Part shown: piece after piece, positions 1-7,338 of the stretch | Position numbering within the stretch: the first letter of the stretch is position 1 | Layout of the letters: each line of letters opens with the position of its first letter | From: JBFJKD01 sp041600415 | GTDB lineage: Bacteria; Pseudomonadota; Gammaproteobacteria; Pseudomonadales; Porticoccaceae | Length of the DNA stretch: 64,000 nucleotides | Assembly: GCA_041600415.1 (NCBI GenBank) | Contig: JBFIKF010000001.1 | Location: 310,001 to 374,000 of the forward strand | Direction: 5' to 3' | The notes under the pieces: generated by a model | Told to the model about the DNA's origin: nothing | Databases searched by the model: none | What the model saw: the letters and a program-made list of their open reading frames with translations, nothing else | Position numbers and translations under genes: made by a program

Positions 1-2561
1 ATAGTGTGTGCAATTTCGCGCAAAAGTTTTGCATCTTTTTGTCCAAAAGCTTTTTTTAATGAATTGATGTAGATTGGAGTGTCTTCGATGAAAGCGTCTA
101 TCATCTGATACAATACTTCGCCGACATCAATAAAAAGTTGTTTTAAAAATAGCGGATCGTAACTTTTCTGGTCTACATTTTTGTCAAACAAAATATGGTC
201 TGACTGAATATCGGCGGATAATCCTTCACGACGTAGCCATTTTTCTAATATGCTTTCCAGTTTTTTACGGGTTATCGGTTTTACAACAAAGTCATTCATG
301 CCCGCGGATTCGCCAGCATCAGTTGCCGCATTACTATTTGCGCTCATTCCGATTATTGGCAAGTTGATTTCGGTATGTCCAAGGCGGCGAATGTGGCTGG
401 TCGTCTCGTAACCATCCATTCCGGGCATAAAACAATCCATCAAAATAAGGCTAACGGGATTCTCGCGCACAAATTCGATTGCACTTTGACCGTTGCTGAC
501 AACGCTGCATGTGTGCCCAGTTGCCTCCAGTAGTGCCGACATCACCTGTCGATTAGAGTGATTATCATCCACCACCAGTACCAGGGAATGCTCGGCAGCC
601 CCGGAATGCGGCGCAGCGTCCCGAATTTGCCCATGCTGGTTGTTTACGGGTATATAGCTTTGACTGGTGAACAGGGAGGTACAAGTTTTAGAGGTAATGG
701 GTTTGTAAATCACGGAGGCATATTCGTGATGGGTGGTAGTTATTGGGTTTACCATCAACACTAACGCATCCGGATTTGTGTTTTCGGTTTGCCTGGAAAA
801 TTGTCGGCCTATTTCTGGTCGAGATTGGTATATGTGCTCATCTATCAGTAGATGGGTATATTGTTTTCCCTCGGTTATTCCGTGAATGGGGTTCCCGTGC
901 TCGAAAGCCGAAGCTTCAATTGTATGTGCGCTGCCGCCGTGCTTAATAATTTGGGCAGCGAGCGCTTCGCCGACGATGCGTGAGGCAGACACTACCAAAG
1001 CACAGACGCGCTCCAGGCGTGCCGCATAATGTTGTGGTGCGTTTAGTCTGAGATCGTGTTGTACGGGGTTCGTAATCGGGATTGATATAACAAAGTTTGA
1101 CCCACGATCGCTGTTGCTATCGACGGTTATATTCCCGTCCATTATCTCTATAATTTGTTTGCATATGGCAAGGCCTAATCCTGTCCCTCCGTATCGTTTG
1201 GTGGTGGATGAATCCGCTTGCACAAACGCCTCAAATATTTTGTTTTTATGTTCGCCTGAAATGCCAATACCAGTGTCTCTAACTTCTATATTCAGCCTGG
1301 GTTCATCACCCGACGACATGGATATATAAATGCCCACTTCACCTGCTTCAGTAAATTTTACGGCGTTGCCAACTACATTGATCAGAACCTGCCTTAATTT
1401 CTGTGGATCGAAGGTAATGTAATCCGGCAGATTGGCAACACACGAATATCCTATGTCAATATTTTTTTTGAAAGCCTGTGTCGATAATAGTTTTATAATA
1501 TCGTCGAAAAATTCCGGTAAAAAAACCTCAGTACTGTGGAGAGTGAATCTCCCAGAGGACATTTTTGAAAAATCAAGAATATCGTCTACCAGGCGTAGCA
1601 ATTCCTCGCTGGACTGTCTGGCTACCGATATATACTCCCGTTGTTTTTCTGGCATGGACATACCTTCCAGAATGTCCAGCATACCAATCACGGAATTCAT
1701 AGGTGTTCTCAGTTCGTGCGTAACGTTGGATGCAAATTCGCTTTTCTCGCGAGCAACGGCAAGCGCGGCATCCCGAGCCGTGCTAAGTTGGAGCTGACGC
1801 TTTTCTAACACTTCCATCATGGTGTTAAAGGTTTTCTGAATGGTTGTCAGTTCCTCTGGTCCTTCGATTTGAGCTCGTACTTCGCGGTCGCCCAATTGGG
1901 CGCGTTGCATGATGCTCGCGAGCCGTTCCATGGGTTTAGTAACACGTCTCGATACGCCGATAATGGCCGCCAGAATAAGTAGCGATATGATCAGAGTCGC
2001 AATAAGGTAATCTCTAAGTATTTTGCCGTGGATTAGCCGCAAAGTTTCTTTGGATAAGTCGACGGTTACGTAACCGAGAAGAGTCGGTTTGACAGGCTGT
2101 TGTCCGTAGCTGCCGTCCCATTCCTCACTGTTTTTCGACTCTGTATAAACGGGCGTAACAAATACCCATGAGTTATCCTGCTCAAATGTTGTCAACGAAT
2201 CGACACTGTGTGGCAACCCGGGGTAGGATTTGTTATCAAATACGGTATCGTGATACAAAACTGTAGCATCGGCATCAGCAATCGCTAGCACGGTGGTATC
2301 GGGAAATTCAGAAATGGACTGCGCGGCCTCCTGTGCCAGCTCCTTACTTTGATAGAGGAGCGCAAGTTTACTTTTGTTGCTTACTATGTCGGTCAGTTGT
2401 AAACCTTGTTTGACCAGATAGGCTGATATGATGCGATTAGAAACATTGTTAACCGCAAAGTACATACCGGCTGCAAGTAGTACCAGAACGATTGCAAACA
2501 AACCTATCAAATGGTGTCTGAATTTGAATGAGTGAGTTTTAAAAAGCCGCTTGCGTTTCAT
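1..2561 (-). CDS. BarA-like hybrid sensor histidine kinase (3' end beyond the window)
   Basis: Membrane hybrid kinase. Reading back from ATG 2561 I see a first membrane helix (about residues 16-37), a periplasmic sensor of about 140 residues, a second helix (about 178-200), HAMP, a HisKA domain with phospho-His 282 in THELRTPMN, a HATPase with GNAVKFT (N box), DTGIG and GGTGLGLAIC, a degenerate receiver-like stretch (about 535-640), a full receiver with LVVDD and phospho-Asp 709 in LILMDCFMPGMDG, and the start of an HPt domain whose His 852 (EIAHT) lies only 6 bases from the window edge. This order matches BarA/ArcB-type phosphorelay kinases, which pass phosphate His-Asp-His to a separate response regulator; none is seen here. 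It starts 24 bases after the periplasmic binding protein gene, so that protein may be its sensor partner (inference). The sequence is AT-richer than most of the window. Confidence 0.93.
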   Translation of the reverse strand, partial: MKRKRLFKTHSFKFRHHLIGLFAIVLVLLAAGMYFAVNNVSNRIISAYLVKQGLQLTDIVSNKSKLALLYQSKELAQEAAQSISEFPDTTVLAIADADATVLYHDTVFDNKSYPGLPHSVDSLTTFEQDNSWVFVTPVYTESKNSEEWDGSYGQQPVKPTLLGYVTVDLSKETLRLIHGKILRDYLIATLIISLLILAAIIGVSRRVTKPMERLASIMQRAQLGDREVRAQIEGPEELTTIQKTFNTMMEVLEKRQLQLSTARDAALAVAREKSEFASNVTHELRTPMNSVIGMLDILEGMSMPEKQREYISVARQSSEELLRLVDDILDFSKMSSGRFTLHSTEVFLPEFFDDIIKLLSTQAFKKNIDIGYSCVANLPDYITFDPQKLRQVLINVVGNAVKFTEAGEVGIYISMSSGDEPRLNIEVRDTGIGISGEHKNKIFEAFVQADSSTTKRYGGTGLGLAICKQIIEIMDGNITVDSNSDRGSNFVISIPITNPVQHDLRLNAPQHYAARLERVCALVVSASRIVGEALAAQIIKHGGSAHTIEASAFEHGNPIHGITEGKQYTHLLIDEHIYQSRPEIGRQFSRQTENTNPDALVLMVNPITTTHHEYASVIYKPITSKTCTSLFTSQSYIPVNNQHGQIRDAAPHSGAAEHSLVLVVDDNHSNRQVMSALLEATGHTCSVVSNGQSAIEFVRENPVSLILMDCFMPGMDGYETTSHIRRLGHTEINLPIIGMSANSNAATDAGESAGMNDFVVKPITRKKLESILEKWLRREGLSADIQSDHILFDKNVDQKSYDPLFLKQLFIDVGEVLYQMIDAFIEDTPIYINSLKKAFGQKDAKLLREIAHT

Positions 2562-2585
2562 GGACCTTTGTCGCCTTCTCTACCA

Positions 2586-3563
2586 TTACAGTTCAAGGTG
2601 GATGTCACTTCTGATTTTACCTGACAACTGTAACCCCAAATGTCGACTGGTTCTGAGATTTACTGCCAGATGAAGTTGTTTTACCGGCTCAAAACGCGGT
2701 TCGACAATGTCCCCCGCCAATTTCTTGTTGACCAAAACGCCCAGATCCCGGCCCATATTCACATTGTCGGGATATACAGCAAATAGCGTACCTTTGCGAA
2801 CATCGTTTGGATTAGAGGAAAACAATACTATATTTTTGTCCCAGGCGCTTTGCAGAAGCTGACCCATAATGGCGTTATCGATAGCTGTTTCGCCGGGAAG
2901 TATCCAGATACCATCGTAAGCTCGGGCAGCCGAGGATACTTCCAGGTACTGATTAGCCGCGGCGCGGATATCAGCTACCCGATGAATCACCAGGCTTTTA
3001 CCCCGGTCAGCCATATGTATTTGCGCTTCCTCGAGATAGCCATTTTCTGCAGTTAAAGCGGTCACGACAAAGACACTGTCGGTATTGGGAGACAACAACA
3101 ACAATTTTTGCATAACGGTCACGGGGTCCGGAAAAATACTGATTCCGGGTGTGTCGGTGGGATTGGCACGTACAGCCCCTGCTACGACTGGAATAGTGAT
3201 GTCCATAGTAGCTAACATAGCAATATTTTTTGCGCCAAGCGCAAGTATGATATCCGGACGGTCACTTTCTAAACGTTCCCGAACGTAGGCGACATCTGAA
3301 TAAGAGCTTGTCTGCAGACGATGTATCGTGCCTGTGTATTGGGAAGATACGCCTTTGATCATATCTTCAAATACTTTCGAGTAAGGTGACGGCGCTTCGG
3401 GGAAAACAATCAACAAATCACTGGCGAGCGCCTGAGCGGCTAACAAACTATTGATCACCAGCGTAGAAAAAAAACAGGTAATCAGGTGGCGCTTCCCGCG
3501 TCGGCTGATCAGTGCAGGTGCCGTGCGTGGCTGTTGAATCGTCCCTGTCATGTCATAATCCAT
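2586..3563 (-). CDS. periplasmic ABC_sub_bind-type substrate-binding protein
   Basis: A 325-residue exported protein with basic residues, a hydrophobic stretch and an ALAS-D signal cleavage site near residue 48. The mature part has the two-lobe ABC_sub_bind look: LLIVFPEAPSPYSKVF at the start, RPDIILALGAKN, PVVAGAVRANP, and a closing GRDLGVLVNKKLAG. No ABC permease or ATPase lies nearby. The neighbours are a TonB receptor upstream and a hybrid kinase downstream, so a role as ligand-binding sensor accessory rather than transporter component is likely (inference). I chose ATG 3563, just past the receptor stop at 3577; ATG 3551 is equally possible. The open frame continues upstream into the receptor gene but has no family similarity there. 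Ligand unknown. Confidence 0.85.
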   Translation of the reverse strand: MDYDMTGTIQQPRTAPALISRRGKRHLITCFFSTLVINSLLAAQALASDLLIVFPEAPSPYSKVFEDMIKGVSSQYTGTIHRLQTSSYSDVAYVRERLESDRPDIILALGAKNIAMLATMDITIPVVAGAVRANPTDTPGISIFPDPVTVMQKLLLLSPNTDSVFVVTALTAENGYLEEAQIHMADRGKSLVIHRVADIRAAANQYLEVSSAARAYDGIWILPGETAIDNAIMGQLLQSAWDKNIVLFSSNPNDVRKGTLFAVYPDNVNMGRDLGVLVNKKLAGDIVEPRFEPVKQLHLAVNLRTSRHLGLQLSGKIRSDIHLEL

Positions 3564-3576
3564 GCGAAGGTCAGCT

Positions 3577-5709
3577 TCAGAATTTGTATCTAATTTCACC
3601 GAGCAGAGATCGCCCGGCCAGAGGCAAGTCATTGGGAATAAACGGCACCGGCTCACCGTTGGGGGTAGGTTCGCGGGCATCCTCGTCGAAGATATTTTTT
3701 GCCAGTAACGCCAGCTCAAAATTGCCGAACAGATTGGTGCGGCGCAGCGTCAGATCAACCAATACGTAGTCGTCAATAGCCTTGCGGGGGTCCCGGTAAT
3801 CCCGGTTACGGTCCATCACCCAGTTGGCTTGAATATTAGCTGAATAGTTTGGCAGAAAATCCCAGTTTACCCGGAAGTACATCTGTTTCTCTGGCGAGTT
3901 GGCCGCATCTTCATCCGCATCTTCGTCGGTGGATTTTTGCCAGGCCATGTTGCCGACCACATTGAGGGTATCGGTCACAGACCATTTGGCTTCATATTCA
4001 AAACCAAATCCGGTTTGCTCCCCCGCATTCTGGGCGGTTCTGCTGGTGCCGCTGCTGTCTGGAATAAACTGGATAATATCGCTCCATTTATAACTAAACA
4101 CGTTAAAGTCCATCACCAGATTGTGAGCAGGGCGATAATTGACGGCTAGCTCATAGCTCTTCAGGGTTTCTGGCTCCAGGCTGTTGTTGCCAAGAAAGGA
4201 GGGGTTGGCCTGTTCCCCCATTTCAGCGAACGACGGCGCGCGAAATGCCTCGCCGTACAGCGCCTTAATGGTCATGTTGTGGCGCGCTGACCATACCAGC
4301 GCGATACGTGGGTTAACCGTATCGCCAAAATCAGAGTAATGATCAAACCGTACCCCTGAAGTCAGCTCCCAGTCGTTGGCGAAGTGCCAGACATCCTGCA
4401 CGAAAACAAAGGTATTTTCCCGCTCGTTCTCGTTGAGGAATACAAAAGGCGTATCGGAAACGTCGACCAAAGGGCCGGCGGGGTCAATCAATAATCCGGT
4501 ATGGGGATTAAAACCAAAGTTCTTTTCTTCCTTGGTTTTGTATATCTCGCCAAAGTAATATCCGGTGCCGATGGTAATATCGTGGTCTTTAAGACCGCGA
4601 TAGTTACCAGTCACGTTGCCACGATAATGACGTTCAAAGACTTCGGGATTACCGATAATACCGTTTGGAAAAATGCCGAACAAGGGCTGCCCGAATTCAT
4701 CAAGAAAAGGGCCGGTGGAACCGGGAGGAAACAAGATAAGATCTTTGTCAACTTCTTGGCTAGTAAAAAACGCGCTAGCTTGCGCCTTGACACCCCAGTT
4801 GTCAGAAAAACTGTCGTTGACGTAGTTAAGATCAGCATTCCAGCGCTGCCCTATGAACCTGTTATTTGGGTCTAGCGCTTGTGCTATACCTGCGCCGTTT
4901 CCGCTGCCATCTCTTATTTGCGTGCCGACACGCAGGATTATATCCTGGTATGCAAGTTCAATTCTTGCGTCCAAATTATCTCGTTCCATACTAGCCGGCC
5001 CATCTGCAATAGATGCTGTCGTGCCTGTGATCGCGTCGAGGAATGTTTGAAAGTCACTTGTTATTTTCTCTTCATGACCATCCGTATGATGCGCTTCGAT
5101 GACGGCGGCGTAGTGCAAATCCCCTAAATATCCACCGTGCTGAAGCCATCCATCGCCAGTGTTGGACGATCCAGCTCGTCCTCCCACCTCCGTTCCTTCA
5201 ATCTCGATAGAAGATTTAGTAATGATATTAATGACGCCAGCAAACGCGTCGGCACCATAGATGGCTGAACCTGGTCCGCGGATAATTTCGATGCGAGATA
5301 TAGCTTCAATAGGCATTCCCGACCAGACGAGGCCCCTGTCACCGTGGAATAAATTCGTGATAGGAATATTGTTTATTAAAATAAGAACCTGGGGATTAAA
5401 ATCCGAATAGATTCCTCTGAAAACATAGATGGGGTTGTAACCTATGTTACTTTTAGCCACATGCAGTCCGGGGATTGTTGTTAAAACATCATCGATATCA
5501 AGCGCCCCCATTTTTCTAATATCAGAAGATGTTATGACTGACGCTACCGCGGGTGCTTTAGATACGGGCTGGGAGATGCCAGTAGCGATGCTGACAAATT
5601 CCTCATCTCCATATATTGCGGCTAAGCTCTCGTCCGTTTGACCTTTTGCGTTAGCTATCAAACAAAACAACGTTAGGGACAAAATAATAGACCGCTCACA
5701 GGTCGCCAT
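3577..5709 (-). CDS. TonB-dependent outer-membrane receptor
   Basis: A 710-residue outer-membrane receptor that would import a scarce ligand using TonB energy. It has a signal peptide (residues 1-23), a TonB-box-like EEFVSI near 37-42, a plug domain with PAVASVITSSDI, VLTTIPGLHV, VFRGIYS, RIEIIRGPGSAIYGADAFAGVINIITK, and a long beta-barrel ending in the aromatic RYKF typical of outer-membrane proteins. The fold is of the vitamin/siderophore receptor class; the substrate cannot be told. ATG 5709 lies inside the last codons of the upstream citrate-synthase-like gene (14-base overlap) behind a run of G residues, so the two are probably translationally coupled. An in-frame TTG at 5745 is a weaker start. 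The plug-coding half is AT-rich. Confidence 0.93.
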   Translation of the reverse strand: MATCERSIILSLTLFCLIANAKGQTDESLAAIYGDEEFVSIATGISQPVSKAPAVASVITSSDIRKMGALDIDDVLTTIPGLHVAKSNIGYNPIYVFRGIYSDFNPQVLILINNIPITNLFHGDRGLVWSGMPIEAISRIEIIRGPGSAIYGADAFAGVINIITKSSIEIEGTEVGGRAGSSNTGDGWLQHGGYLGDLHYAAVIEAHHTDGHEEKITSDFQTFLDAITGTTASIADGPASMERDNLDARIELAYQDIILRVGTQIRDGSGNGAGIAQALDPNNRFIGQRWNADLNYVNDSFSDNWGVKAQASAFFTSQEVDKDLILFPPGSTGPFLDEFGQPLFGIFPNGIIGNPEVFERHYRGNVTGNYRGLKDHDITIGTGYYFGEIYKTKEEKNFGFNPHTGLLIDPAGPLVDVSDTPFVFLNENERENTFVFVQDVWHFANDWELTSGVRFDHYSDFGDTVNPRIALVWSARHNMTIKALYGEAFRAPSFAEMGEQANPSFLGNNSLEPETLKSYELAVNYRPAHNLVMDFNVFSYKWSDIIQFIPDSSGTSRTAQNAGEQTGFGFEYEAKWSVTDTLNVVGNMAWQKSTDEDADEDAANSPEKQMYFRVNWDFLPNYSANIQANWVMDRNRDYRDPRKAIDDYVLVDLTLRRTNLFGNFELALLAKNIFDEDAREPTPNGEPVPFIPNDLPLAGRSLLGEIRYKF

Positions 5710-6514
5710 TGTTCCCCCCCCATTTATTGATCGAATTTGATCCAATATAATTAATTCTCTCTGTGCGTAAAGGGAAAAAGCATCCTTCAGATTCCTTTGC
5801 GTCTAAATAGCAGGGAAACATCCCTGCCGAAAAACAGAGTGTCGCTAGGTGATAAAATTCGTTGGCAGTTAGCCCCTGATCCGCCACAAGCCCACCGGCA
5901 ACAGCAGCAATGTTTATTTGATATTTCAGTCTTGAGTTCTTGAGATAATCTTCAATTTCAAACGCAAGCGTTATGTAGCGTCCATCGGCAGCATCAATTG
6001 ATCGTGCAAATTGCATGAGCGGCTCGACGCGTTCGTCCGCTTTGATAATCGGGCGGCCATAACCATAAACTGATCTATATTGTTTTAGTTCTTCCTGGAT
6101 CAGTCGGTCGATAGAATGACCAGCGCTCTTTTTGGCGTACATGCGGTACAGTAAATCTGTGGCGCCCTTGATGGGTTTTAAGCCGTAGATTTGTGCTTCT
6201 GACACACTCGTGGCTGCCGCAATTGCCAGTACCCCTGTAGACCTCGCCGTGCCTGCTAAAGCTGCGATTCGATTGTTCCAGAGTCTTGGATCTGGGTAGC
6301 TTGTTGTTATAGACCACAACGCTTCCATCAAACGGGCTATTTTGGGGGATTCCCTCCCTGTTACTGCATAAACTAAATATTCCATCCACGTATGGTTATT
6401 TAGCTCCGTAAACACGTCTTTGCCGCGCAGCACCACCCTCTCACCGGGAAACCAGGCGCCCATATCGGTAACCCAGTTATCTTCGTAGTGCTTTAGTAAT
6501 TCCGGGCCTTTCAT
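5696..6514 (-). CDS. citrate-synthase/citryl-CoA-lyase-fold protein B
   Basis: A 272-residue protein resembling a short citrate synthase. The recognisable blocks are NNRIAALAGTARS, GYGRPIIKADERVEP (residues 151-165) and the closing PLRTERINYIG, which corresponds to the family's C-terminal R-P-Y-G segment. Canonical enzymes use HGGA, GxGH and a later Asp. Here the first block reads KPIKGATD with no His, GxGH reads GYGR with Arg 154, and the Asp segment reads NIAAVAG. It may be a specialised lyase or ligase or a non-catalytic partner. ATG 6514 overlaps the stop of protein A by one base (TAATG) behind AAGGAG. The two halves probably form a heteromer (inference). Assignment to the superfamily is firm, the reaction unknown. 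Confidence 0.8.
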   Translation of the reverse strand: MKGPELLKHYEDNWVTDMGAWFPGERVVLRGKDVFTELNNHTWMEYLVYAVTGRESPKIARLMEALWSITTSYPDPRLWNNRIAALAGTARSTGVLAIAAATSVSEAQIYGLKPIKGATDLLYRMYAKKSAGHSIDRLIQEELKQYRSVYGYGRPIIKADERVEPLMQFARSIDAADGRYITLAFEIEDYLKNSRLKYQINIAAVAGGLVADQGLTANEFYHLATLCFSAGMFPCYLDAKESEGCFFPLRTERINYIGSNSINKWGGNNGDL

Positions 6515-7338
6515 TAATTGGACTCCTTGCGATTAACAGGGCCGGGATCGTTAGTCAGCGTTAGCCCATCGGAAAAAAACGGAAAACGGTTCCAGCCGAT
6601 TTTCTCCTGCTCAAGGGCATGTACCGCTGCTCCGGGCAAGCGCAGCATGATAAAGAGTATTTCGGCCTGTTCCGGTGAAAACTTTAGTTCGTGCAAGGTG
6701 GCGGCGGCGACCCCGGACATTGCCAGGGGCGAATCGGCCAGTATTTCAAGGGCCTGGCGATTATCCTGTAGCCAGGGCAACACATCACCTGTGCTGGTGC
6801 TGGCGAGGTAAGCCAGAACTTGCTTGACTGGTGTGGGGCAACTTGCCCCGTTGGGGTCAAACCCGGGGCTGTGTTCCATGTCCGGCCAGACATCGGCCCG
6901 TTCTTCCCGGGGCGGATTTTGAAGCATTGCGCGCCAGGCATCGATGTCGGTACCACACTGCTGCCAGTACTGGATTGTAGTATAGATTTCGCGCCCGCCG
7001 CCGAGACTGCCCGCGCCGACCGCGATCGCTGCCATCAATGCGGATGCCCGGGTCGATCCGCCGACGCCGGCGCTCATGGCGGCGTGGACGCTGTGGTCGC
7101 GGGGGCCGGGATTGGCCAACGCTACGGCCAGTCCTTCCAGCAATAGCGTTTCGGTTTTGGTCGGAGGTTCGAGTTTAAAGAGCAGCCACAGATATTCCAC
7201 CAGACTGATTTTGCCCAGTAGATCGCCGTAGACATCATAGCCGGCGCAATAACAGGCGGATGCCGCAAATGGGTTATCGTCCTCGGGTGTTTCCCGCCAG
7301 ATTTTGGTGGTTATTGTCTCGTTTTTTTTTTCGCTCAT
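6514..7338 (-). CDS. citrate-synthase/citryl-CoA-lyase-fold protein A
   Basis: A 274-residue citrate-synthase-like protein, much shorter than the usual 370-430. Visible family blocks are LGKISLVEYLWLL, NPGPRDHSVHAAMSAGVGGS (matching the DHE-N-S block of citrate synthases) and ALMAAIAVGAGSLGGGREI. The catalytic HGGA is LGGG at residue 112, and PGFGH is PGFDP at 158-162, so both catalytic histidines appear lost. No NVDFYSG-like Asp block is evident near LAMSGVAAATL. ATG 7338 overlaps the stop of the thiamine-diphosphate enzyme (ATGA), and the gene's own stop overlaps the start of protein B. The product probably works with B on a CoA thioester related to the ThDP enzyme's product (inference). 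Confidence 0.78.
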   Translation of the reverse strand: MSEKKNETITTKIWRETPEDDNPFAASACYCAGYDVYGDLLGKISLVEYLWLLFKLEPPTKTETLLLEGLAVALANPGPRDHSVHAAMSAGVGGSTRASALMAAIAVGAGSLGGGREIYTTIQYWQQCGTDIDAWRAMLQNPPREERADVWPDMEHSPGFDPNGASCPTPVKQVLAYLASTSTGDVLPWLQDNRQALEILADSPLAMSGVAAATLHELKFSPEQAEILFIMLRLPGAAVHALEQEKIGWNRFPFFSDGLTLTNDPGPVNRKESN

